A DNA stretch of 5,766 nt. Origin: Muribaculaceae bacterium. Lineage in GTDB: Bacteria; Bacteroidota; Bacteroidia; Bacteroidales; Muribaculaceae. Under the pieces are notes generated by a model that was not told where the DNA came from, ran no database searches, and saw only the letters and a list, made by a program, of their open reading frames with translations. The translations under genes were made by a program, and so were the position numbers. Location of the stretch: assembly GCA_029060585.1 (NCBI GenBank), contig JAIDTS010000471.1, forward strand, positions 1 to 5,766, written 5' to 3'. Positions 1 to 5,766 of this stretch are shown piece by piece (position 1 is the first letter of the stretch; the number at the start of each line of letters is the position of its first letter).

Positions 1-1293
1 GCCGTCAACAAGGGTGAGACGGTGTATTTCTACAACCCTGCGCCCATTGCTGAAGGTTCGTTCCGGTTTGTAGTGGGTAAGGAGCAGATTGAGGTTGGCT
101 CCATCACCCCGTCTCCTGATGATGTTGTCTCCCTAAGCTCATCCTATAGTGCCGAACTCGCTTTCAATCTCTCGATAAAGTGCAGCAAATGCAAGCTTGA
201 GATCAATGACATGTCGGCGGAGCTGACTCCGCTTGTCGTGGATTCACGCATGACCGTTAACTGGTTCAATACTCTCATGCAGTGGTATCGCGAAGGCAAG
301 ATAAATGAAGGCGACATACTCACACTTTCTCTTACGGGAATTCGTGATGAATATGATTCGTCAAACCGTCCTGATTTTGGCGATGGCCCGGGTAAACTCG
401 TGCTGAAATATAAGATGGCTGCCAAGCCGCTGGAACTCCTCAGGGAAAGCGGTACTCCCAATAGTGGTGTCACTGATTTCCTGTCTTATTATCTCCCCGG
501 AGGAGATAAGGGTATCGTGAGCCTCGTGTTTAGCGGCGACCTCGGTCCCGATTGTCATCCAGTTGCCGAGATTCAGTATGGCGACCAGGATAATGTCGAG
601 GCCGGTATGTATTTCGAGAATCCCCCCGTGAGTGTAGATGGTAATACTCTTTATGTCGACCTGCAGGGTGTCAAGCGGTTCCCCGAGGAGATGGTGCCTG
701 GCATAACTCCTCAGAACTCAATTGTGCTTATTGTTTCCAACATTAAGGGTCCCGACGGTCAGTATGTGCTGACCGGTCAGTCTGCAAGCCCCTATTCGTT
801 CGGCTACAGCTATAACTTCAAGACTATATCTTATAGCATTGCGGCCGACTGGATGCCCGCAGCAGGGAGCGTGCTCTCTCCAGGTGCTGAAATGGAGATT
901 TGGGTGCTCAACGCTGCCCAGATTGCGTTTGATTCGGTAGACTTCTCCTTCATGAAGGATGGAGCCCCCGCAGTGGCAAGTGTGCCTTATTCGGATCTTA
1001 GGGTGGAGAAAGATTCTTACTCTTCCGACGCGTTGCTCTATTATCTCGCCGCGCCGGCAATGAATCCTGATCCCGACTCTGAGATTACTGTCTCTTTCGG
1101 TGGCCTCCAATGTGCCGATGGCCTTGACCATAACTCTGATATATTCGTCCGCTACAAATCTGAAGGCTCTGGAGTTGATGCGGTGGCGACGGAAGACGCC
1201 GACGCTCCTGTCTTCGACCTTATGGGCCGGAGAGTCATCAGGCCTTCTAAAGGCATCTATATCTCAAACGGAAAGAAAACGATTTTTAAGTGA
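1..1293 (+). CDS. Secreted Ig-like multi-domain protein with C-terminal KGIY-NGKK tail (5' end outside window)
   Basis: The frame is open from base 1, so the gene starts upstream of the window; 430 codons and a TGA are present. I see no enzyme motif. Three beta-rich segments can be outlined at about codons 28-139, 140-274 and 275-387. Each ends in a strand pattern like 'hydrophobic-S-x-[IL]-x-x-x-D-G ... [FV]-x-Y', as in 'VSNIKGPDGQY' and 'VSFGGLQCADG'. This resembles SbsA/Big_5-type Ig-like domains, but that family assignment is an inference. Codons 61 and 64 form a C-S-K-C pair in the first segment. The tail (about codons 403-430) has FDLMGRRV followed by KGIYISNGKK, a C-terminal signature common on exported Bacteroidales proteins and loosely like the type A sorting domain of type IX secretion. 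The stop overlaps the GTG start of the next gene by four bases, so the two are probably cotranscribed and coupled. An extracellular structural or adhesive role is plausible but unproven. Confidence 0.9.
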   Translation, partial: AVNKGETVYFYNPAPIAEGSFRFVVGKEQIEVGSITPSPDDVVSLSSSYSAELAFNLSIKCSKCKLEINDMSAELTPLVVDSRMTVNWFNTLMQWYREGKINEGDILTLSLTGIRDEYDSSNRPDFGDGPGKLVLKYKMAAKPLELLRESGTPNSGVTDFLSYYLPGGDKGIVSLVFSGDLGPDCHPVAEIQYGDQDNVEAGMYFENPPVSVDGNTLYVDLQGVKRFPEEMVPGITPQNSIVLIVSNIKGPDGQYVLTGQSASPYSFGYSYNFKTISYSIAADWMPAAGSVLSPGAEMEIWVLNAAQIAFDSVDFSFMKDGAPAVASVPYSDLRVEKDSYSSDALLYYLAAPAMNPDPDSEITVSFGGLQCADGLDHNSDIFVRYKSEGSGVDAVATEDADAPVFDLMGRRVIRPSKGIYISNGKKTIFK

Positions 1294-1307
1294 AATTTTT
1301 CACCATG
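1288..1307 (+). promoter_or_regulatory. Stop/start overlap (GTGA) with alternative ATG inside a small inverted repeat
   Basis: The TGA of gene 1 (1291-1293) overlaps a GTG start (1290-1292). An in-frame ATG follows at 1305. The bases 1290-1303 (GTGAAATTTTTCAC) are self-complementary, giving a hairpin of about 5 bp with a 4-base loop that covers the GTG and stops just before the ATG. The upstream sequence is A/T-rich with no purine Shine-Dalgarno, as is usual in Bacteroidota. Either start keeps the signal peptide. Alignment of the leader with the downstream paralogue does not settle the choice. Translational coupling to gene 1 is likely; any regulatory effect of the hairpin is inference. Confidence 0.55.
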
Positions 1308-4300
1308 ACACCGGAACGTCTCAAAACTTTGCTCGCAGCCGTGGCCTTGACCGCGGCTGCCGTTGATGTTTTCCCTTTTGCGTGGCAACCCACGATTCAG
1401 AATCCAAATCCGGCTTTTGATGTGACTTCATCATTTGCTGTCGAGAATTTGACTTTCCTGTGTAATGGTGTGGAGGGTCCTGCTCTGACCGAGGTCCTGC
1501 CGGTTTGGATCGATGAGGACGGCAATGAGATTGCCGCTCGTTCGGGTATAAAGGACCCTAACGGTTGGAATCCCGAGGAGTTCACTTATCTATTCAGTAT
1601 GGCGGATTTCAAGAGCAACGGAGAGTACACGCTGCTTTTCCCGGAAGGACTGCTTGTGAACTCGGCTGGGGAGAGGAGCGATAAGCTCGAATGGCAGTTC
1701 TCTTTCGATGTAAATGAGCTCGCTCCGCCGATGTTCGAGGATTTTAAGGTGGTTTCCGTTTCCCCGGACTTCTCCGAACCTCAGGGTGTCTGGAACGACC
1801 AGCGTGTTTCTGTTAGCACCAATCATAACGAGTCCATCGGACTCACTACTCTTCAGCTTTTCGATGTGACTGCGGGAGAGAGCCTCGCGCTTTCAAGCAA
1901 CTTTGCTTCCGGACGTGGTCTCGGATATGGATCCCCGGTAGCTTGGAATGTGGCGGGAAACTATAAGTTTTATGAGGGCCATGAATACCGCGCTGATTTC
2001 GTTTTCTACAATGGTCGCGATCAGTATGGCTCTATGGGCGAGCCTACTGCCGTGGTCGACCGCGCCTCGTTCTCATTCGTCGGTAAGGTGGAGCCCTATG
2101 CGTATTCCCCGGTCTCCCTTGTGGAGGTCACTCCGGTGCCGGGCGTCTCTCTTATATCTTCGCCCGCTGATGCTGTGTTTACTTATACATTCTCCGGACC
2201 CGTATCGCTCTATAAGGCGGAGACACCTCTTGGGTCGGCGGGCGTTAAGGTCTATCCGCAGTCTTGCATTTCTTCAAATGAGGACAAGACCGTCTGGACC
2301 CTTGATCTGTCTAAGGATTCTTTCATCGCTTCGCAGAACTCTACTGTTATTATAAATGTATATGTCCGCGATGCCGATGGATCTCAGGTGCAGGGCAACG
2401 AAGGAAGTGAGGAAAACTCATGCTTCCAGTATGAGTGGGAGTGTGAGCTCGGAGCAGTGCAGCTTTCGGTCGTGACTCCCCTTGCTGGTTCTACGCTTGA
2501 CAAACTCTCGAGAGTCACCGTCAAGTCCGTTGATGGCTCTTCATTAAGTTGGTCTTGGATGGGGACGGCTACTGTCAGCAGCGAGGCCGACGGACAGCTT
2601 GGTCGCCTTTACATGGACTCCAGCAATGCCATGTCTTCATCTGAAGTGTCGTTTACACAGTGGATTCCAGCCGGTGCTTCCTCTCCGCAACTCCTTGACA
2701 TTTCAGAGGAAGGAGCCTATACGGTCTATTTCAGCCACGGGTGTTTCTTCACCGGCTCCGATTCTGACTCAGGACAGTCCCGCAGCGTCTCCTCTTCTTT
2801 CCGGATCTCGACGGGAGGAGAGGTGCCCCCTTCTTTCGATGATTTCAAGGTTCTTTCTGTATATCCGGATCTTCAGCAGACTCAAGGAGAATGGTCTGGG
2901 CAGACAGTGACCCTAAATACCAACTGCAACGATGCCATAGGGCTCGTGACGCTCGTTGTTACCGATCAGACCTCCGGACAGTATGTTTTGAGGTCAAACA
3001 ATTCGTCTACTGGCCGTGCACCTGGAAATTCTTCTGAAATCTCTTGGTCTGTTCCGGGATCATATAAATTCCTGCAAGGTCATAGATACAATGCCGAATT
3101 TATATTCTATAATGGTTCCGGCGAGCTGGGGGGGCAGCCCGGTGATGCGCCTGAGGTTGGTCGTGTGTCATATCAGTTCTCAGGTTCCGTGCCGGAATAT
3201 ACATATTCGCCATTCTCTCTTGAGAGTGTGGAGCCTACCCCCGGATTATTCACTGTCTCAAGCCCAGACAAGGCAGTTTTTAAATACTCCTTCTCCGGAC
3301 CCGTGGAAATATATAAGGCTGTCTCTCAGAAGGCAGATTGGTCTATCGAGGAATATCCGACATCCTGCCTATCTTCAAATGCTGACAAGACTGTTTGGAC
3401 ACTCGACCTTTCCGGCAATGAATATGTGAGAAATCTCGACGGTGCGCTTTTGATATCCGTTTATGCACGCGACTTCGATGGTCTCCAGCTTAAGGGAAAT
3501 TATGGCGACAAGGAGAATTCCTGCTTCCGCTATGAATGGGATTGCATTTTGGGCAGCCGCGCGGTAGCTGTCGCGAGTCCGGCTATGGATTCGGAGGTCG
3601 AGACCCTCACGGAAATCACCGTAAGGTCGGTCGACGGACTTCCGCTTTCTTGGGCATGGGGCTCGGGTGCTGTCCTTGATGAAGACGGTAAGGAGATCGG
3701 ACAACTCGGCTATGTGGAATCCTCGGATGCTGAGCAGGCTGACGCGGTGCGTTTTTCATGGTGGATTCCTTCAGGCGAGTCCGCTTTGCAGCCTCTTTGC
3801 CTCGAGACTAAGGGAAAATATTCCGTTTCGTTCGGTCAAGGTGCGTTCCTTGTCGGAAATGAGTCGGATCAGAAACGCAGTCTTGCTGTGTCTTCTTCTT
3901 TCAGCGTTTCAGGACGCACATATTCTCTTTATTCACTCGTTGGAGTGACTCCGGAGCCCGAGGTGGTTATATCCGATCCTGCGCAGGCTCTGTTTGTATA
4001 CTCGTTCTCGGGTCCCGTTGATGTATATAAGGTTGTCACTCCTCTTGAGGACGGGCAGACTCTGGAATATCCTGCGTCTTGTCTATCTTCGAATGAGGAT
4101 CGGACCGTATGGACACTCGACCTTTCCGAAAGCGAATATGTGCTCGACCTTGATGGTACACTTGTGATTTCTATCTATGCACGCGATCTCGACGGATATC
4201 CCCTGCAGGGCAATTATGGCTCTGAAGTAGATTCTTGTTTCCGCTATGAGTGGGAATGTACAGTCGGTGCCGTTCCCGAAATACGGGATACATTAGTCTA

Positions 4301-4781
4301 TGAGTCAGTTGAGCCGCAGCCGGGCTCGGTTGTGACATCGATTTCCGATATCCGTGTCATTTATTCGGAGACGGCTGTGCCGGTGGTTTCATCCGTCGAT
4401 GTTTATGTGGAGGGAGAGGATGAGCCTGTGGCTAAGGCTCTGCTCGAAAGCGATTCGGAAGATATCAAGGTTGTAGCCGTGCTGTTAGAGGAGCCTGTGG
4501 CTAAGGCTGGAGTATACTCTATAGTTTTCCCCCAGGGTGTGATTGTCGACGAGACATTTGCTGTAACTGAAGGTAAACGTGGCTTCTATAACCCCGACTT
4601 CACTCTTGTATATACCGTGGAGCCGGAAGATGATGCGGTTGATGCTATGACGGTGGCCGTAGGCCACGATGTCTATGACATGCACGGACGTATTGTCGTT
4701 CACGATGCCGACTCTTCAGATCTCGAACGTCTTCAGAAGGGAATCTATGTTTCAAATGGTAAAAAGATTGTAATCAAATAA
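1290..4781 (+). CDS. Large secreted modular repeat protein (signal peptide-A-[B-C-D]x2-C-E-tail), function unknown
   Basis: 1163 codons from GTG 1290; an in-frame ATG at 1305 (residue 6) is an equally good start. Both leave a basic n-region (E-R-L-K) and an Ala-rich hydrophobic core, cleaved near residues 29-31. Modules by eye (GTG numbering): A 32-143; B1 146-271; C1 272-389; D1 390-507; B2 513-638; C2 639-756; D2 757-874; C3 876-991; E 992-1117; tail 1125-1163. B carries 'DF.V.S..P', 'W..Q.V..[NS]TN' and 'YKF..GH.Y.A.F.FYNG'. C carries 'SC.SSN.D.TVWTLDLS' and 'SCF.YEW.C'. A, D and E share the closing pattern 'G-x-Y-[ST]-x-x-F-x-x-G', so all are probably Ig-like beta sandwiches. The tail has VYDMHGR, a longer acidic loop, then KGIYVSNGKK, like the upstream gene. 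No catalytic motif is visible. It overlaps both neighbours and closely resembles the downstream gene. A surface fibre, adhesin or structural role is inferred only. Confidence 0.95.
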   Translation: MKFFTMTPERLKTLLAAVALTAAAVDVFPFAWQPTIQNPNPAFDVTSSFAVENLTFLCNGVEGPALTEVLPVWIDEDGNEIAARSGIKDPNGWNPEEFTYLFSMADFKSNGEYTLLFPEGLLVNSAGERSDKLEWQFSFDVNELAPPMFEDFKVVSVSPDFSEPQGVWNDQRVSVSTNHNESIGLTTLQLFDVTAGESLALSSNFASGRGLGYGSPVAWNVAGNYKFYEGHEYRADFVFYNGRDQYGSMGEPTAVVDRASFSFVGKVEPYAYSPVSLVEVTPVPGVSLISSPADAVFTYTFSGPVSLYKAETPLGSAGVKVYPQSCISSNEDKTVWTLDLSKDSFIASQNSTVIINVYVRDADGSQVQGNEGSEENSCFQYEWECELGAVQLSVVTPLAGSTLDKLSRVTVKSVDGSSLSWSWMGTATVSSEADGQLGRLYMDSSNAMSSSEVSFTQWIPAGASSPQLLDISEEGAYTVYFSHGCFFTGSDSDSGQSRSVSSSFRISTGGEVPPSFDDFKVLSVYPDLQQTQGEWSGQTVTLNTNCNDAIGLVTLVVTDQTSGQYVLRSNNSSTGRAPGNSSEISWSVPGSYKFLQGHRYNAEFIFYNGSGELGGQPGDAPEVGRVSYQFSGSVPEYTYSPFSLESVEPTPGLFTVSSPDKAVFKYSFSGPVEIYKAVSQKADWSIEEYPTSCLSSNADKTVWTLDLSGNEYVRNLDGALLISVYARDFDGLQLKGNYGDKENSCFRYEWDCILGSRAVAVASPAMDSEVETLTEITVRSVDGLPLSWAWGSGAVLDEDGKEIGQLGYVESSDAEQADAVRFSWWIPSGESALQPLCLETKGKYSVSFGQGAFLVGNESDQKRSLAVSSSFSVSGRTYSLYSLVGVTPEPEVVISDPAQALFVYSFSGPVDVYKVVTPLEDGQTLEYPASCLSSNEDRTVWTLDLSESEYVLDLDGTLVISIYARDLDGYPLQGNYGSEVDSCFRYEWECTVGAVPEIRDTLVYESVEPQPGSVVTSISDIRVIYSETAVPVVSSVDVYVEGEDEPVAKALLESDSEDIKVVAVLLEEPVAKAGVYSIVFPQGVIVDETFAVTEGKRGFYNPDFTLVYTVEPEDDAVDAMTVAVGHDVYDMHGRIVVHDADSSDLERLQKGIYVSNGKKIVIK
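1335..1360 (+). other. GC-rich hairpin inside the signal-peptide coding region of gene 2
   Basis: Bases 1335-1344 (GCAGCCGTGG) can pair with 1351-1360 (CCGCGGCTGC) as RNA: ten pairs including one G-U, with the six-base loop CCTTGA. It lies 45 bases after the GTG and 30 after the ATG, over residues 16-24 of the leader. It is not followed directly by a T run, so it is not a typical terminator. Alanine codons (GCN) repeated in a leader can create such complementarity by chance, so a regulatory role is only a possibility. Confidence 0.45.
1725..2810 (+). repeat. B-C-D module block, copy 1 (gene 2 residues 146-507)
   Basis: First of two diverged copies of a three-module block. Landmarks are M148 of the B start, P282 of C, Cys 326, 378 and 385 of C, and W421 in the L-S-W-S-W motif of D. 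Each reappears exactly 367 residues later in copy 2 (at 515, 649, 693, 745, 752 and 788). The copies differ widely in sequence but show no net length change between any of these landmarks. Confidence 0.9.
2826..3911 (+). repeat. B-C-D module block, copy 2 (gene 2 residues 513-874)
   Basis: Second copy of the block, separated from copy 1 by a five-residue linker (T-G-G-E-V). The B module changes the 'NTNHN' of the paralogue to 'NTNCN', giving an additional cysteine. The C module has Cys 693, 745 and 752, and the D module has L-S-W-A-W at 786-790. By eye its C module is closer to the third C module than to the first one. Confidence 0.9.
3915..4262 (+). repeat. Lone third C module (gene 2 residues 876-991)
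   Basis: A C module without its own B or D. It begins with a remnant resembling the last residues of B ('TYS-x-x-SL', compare 'AYSPVSL' before C1) and runs to 'EWECTVGA'. Its cysteines are at 931, 983 and 990, exactly 238 residues after those of C2. It is fused directly to the end of D2. The following E domain is only distantly D-like. Confidence 0.88.
4422..4508 (+). repeat. 18-base exact direct repeat pair in domain E of gene 2
   Basis: GAGCCTGTGGCTAAGGCT occurs at 4422-4439 and again at 4491-4508, in the same frame and 69 bases apart. Both encode E-P-V-A-K-A (residues 1045-1050 and 1068-1073). The spacing is exactly 23 codons. Recombination between them would delete 23 residues in frame. 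Confidence 0.85.
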
Positions 4782-4795
4782 TGAAAACGCCTATG
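4779..4795 (+). promoter_or_regulatory. TAATG stop/start overlap between the two paralogues, with second in-frame ATG
   Basis: The TAA stop of gene 2 (4779-4781) shares its last A with the ATG of gene 3 (4781-4783). Another in-frame ATG lies at 4793. The sequence before the start is A/T-rich (AAAAAGATTGTAATCAAAT) with no clear Shine-Dalgarno. This arrangement leaves no room for a promoter or a terminator, so gene 3 must share the transcript of gene 2 unless a promoter lies inside the gene 2 coding region. Termination-reinitiation coupling is the simplest reading. Confidence 0.75.
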
Positions 4796-5766
4796 AAAGT
4801 AAAATCTTTACTTATGGTTGCTGCTGCGGCGGCGACTTTCGCGCAGGCTTCCGCTTTCGAATGGACGCCATTGAACCTCTATCCGAACCCCATTGCTGAT
4901 ATCCAGGACCTCTATTTTATGCAGAGTGTTAGCTTCAATAGTTCGGTCGACGGGGTGACCAAGACCGACGTGATGCCTGTCTGGATTGATGAGAATGGCA
5001 ATGAAGTTAAAGCAGTTTCCGGCGACCAGAATCCCTGGGGATTTGATCCGAATTCGTTCACATATAGTTTCAATAGCTCTTCCATCAAGTCTAACGGAGA
5101 GTATACGCTCCTGTTCCCGGAGGGCATGCTTGTCAACGAAGCCGGCGAGAAGAGTGATGAGGTAAAGACTCCATATACTCTCAATGATCCTGCCAATTCA
5201 CCCGCGATGTTCGATGATTTCGATGTGCTTTCGATTACTCCGGAACTCTCGCAGGATCAGGCCATCTGGAACGATCAGGTGGTGACCCTCAATACTAACC
5301 ACAACGATGCCATAGGTTTTACGAAACTCACTGTGACAGACGTCACTACCGGCGAGGTGCTCATTACTTCTTCCAATTTCACCGTGGGCCGTGAACTCGG
5401 CGACAGCTCTCCGATTTCATGGGAAGTCGTGGGCGAATACAAGTTCTATCAGGAACACATCTATTCTGCTGAGTTCGTCTTTTATAACGGTAAGGACGAG
5501 GCGAACTCTGATGGTGAGCCCTACAAGATTGTGGGTAGAGCCACATTCGACTTCGCCGGCAAGGTTGAAGGATACAAATATTCCGAAATCGAGCTTCTCG
5601 ATATTCAGCCCGCTCCATATTCGATAGTGATTAGCGAGCCGGAGCAGGCTGTGTTCACTTATACATTCTCAGGTCCTGTGACTGTTTATCAGGCTGAGAC
5701 TCCCCTCGGTCAGTACGGCAAGAACGTTTATCCCACCTCCTGCCTGTCTTCTAATGATGATAAGAC
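4781..5766 (+). CDS. Paralogue of the upstream modular secreted protein (3' end outside window)
   Basis: ATG at 4781 opens a frame with no stop to the window end: 328 complete codons plus two bases. The N-terminus has K2, K6 and K8, then a leucine/alanine core, and a good signal peptidase I site after A-S-A (residue 25). A second in-frame ATG at 4793 (residue 5) cannot be excluded as the start. Domain A (about 26-140) shares 'PVWIDE.GNE' and the string SNGEYTLLFPEG with the preceding protein. B starts near residue 141 (M143-F-D-D-F) and has 'NTNHNDAIG' and 'EFVFYNG'. C begins near residue 267 and includes the first conserved Cys at residue 321 before the edge. Spacings match gene 2 exactly: 134 residues from the B-start Met to the C 'P', and 44 more to that Cys. 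This is therefore a tandem duplicate. It starts within the stop codon of gene 2 (TAATG). The number of later modules and the tail cannot be seen. Function unknown. Confidence 0.95.
   Translation, partial: MKTPMKVKSLLMVAAAAATFAQASAFEWTPLNLYPNPIADIQDLYFMQSVSFNSSVDGVTKTDVMPVWIDENGNEVKAVSGDQNPWGFDPNSFTYSFNSSSIKSNGEYTLLFPEGMLVNEAGEKSDEVKTPYTLNDPANSPAMFDDFDVLSITPELSQDQAIWNDQVVTLNTNHNDAIGFTKLTVTDVTTGEVLITSSNFTVGRELGDSSPISWEVVGEYKFYQEHIYSAEFVFYNGKDEANSDGEPYKIVGRATFDFAGKVEGYKYSEIELLDIQPAPYSIVISEPEQAVFTYTFSGPVTVYQAETPLGQYGKNVYPTSCLSSNDDK

Noticed and set aside
144..473. Antisense open frame over gene 1
   Set aside because: It lies fully opposite a well-supported coding region and its translation has no recognisable domain or leader. 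The same holds for the other minus-strand open frames in the window.
1260..1304. Promoter for gene 2 in the A/T-rich end of gene 1
   Set aside because: No clear TAnnTTTG-like Bacteroides -7 element with a TTTG -33 partner was seen. The A/T richness is explained by the Lys/Phe/Ile codons of the tail and by initiation-region bias.
1100..1366. Plus-strand frame spanning the gene 1/gene 2 junction
   Set aside because: It overlaps both the gene 1 tail motif and the gene 2 signal peptide in another frame, and its product looks like no protein family.
1361..1380. T-rich stretch after the leader hairpin as an intrinsic terminator
   Set aside because: The T runs are short, broken by CCC and about ten bases away from the stem. 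Termination there would stop expression of the intact gene 2.
1948..2355. Second plus-strand open frame inside gene 2
   Set aside because: Off-frame shadow with Arg/Leu/Ser-rich low-complexity translation, while the main frame encodes conserved modules B and C here.
1725..4262. Module repeats considered as a CRISPR or minisatellite array
   Set aside because: The repeat unit is about 1.1 kb of diverged coding DNA with conserved reading frame, so it is protein module duplication.
4653..4667. GTGGCC-GTA-GGCCAC inverted repeat near the end of gene 2
   Set aside because: A 6-bp stem with a 3-base loop, inside coding sequence, more than 100 bases before the stop and without a T run. It is not a credible terminator and is probably chance.

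Overview
The window is filled by three large co-directional (+) coding regions with no intergenic space. All three look like secreted or surface-exposed, multi-domain beta-sandwich proteins of a Bacteroidales bacterium, most likely a gut lineage such as Muribaculaceae or Prevotella/Bacteroides relatives. The grounds for this placement are the short C-terminal tail of the form 'D-x-x-G-R-x-V ... K-G-I-Y-[IV]-S-N-G-K-K', A/T-rich sequence rather than a purine Shine-Dalgarno before the starts, and long Ig-like repeat proteins rich in Tyr, Trp, Ser, Asp and Glu. The family and genus are inferred, not proven.

Layout: (1) bases 1-1293 are the 3' part of a gene whose start lies outside the window. 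It carries about three Ig-like segments and ends in the KGIY...NGKK tail. (2) Bases 1290-4781 hold a complete gene of 1163 codons (1158 from the alternative ATG). It encodes a signal peptide, an N-terminal domain A, two copies of a B-C-D module block in exact 367-residue register, a third lone C module, a terminal A/D-like domain E, and the same tail. (3) Bases 4781-5766 are the 5' part of a close paralogue of gene 2 (signal peptide, A, B, start of C), cut by the window edge.

The junctions are a 4-base GTGA overlap and a 1-base TAATG overlap, so the three genes are very probably one transcription unit with translational coupling. Genes 2 and 3 are tandem paralogues. Gene 1 has different internal domains but the same tail, which suggests a shared export or anchoring route. 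No enzyme motif, transport component, RNA gene, CRISPR array, mobile element or convincing promoter or terminator was seen. The most interesting content is the A-B-C-D modular family, with its three invariant cysteines per C module, and its expansion both within one gene and between neighbouring genes. I cannot assign a molecular function to any of the three proteins.
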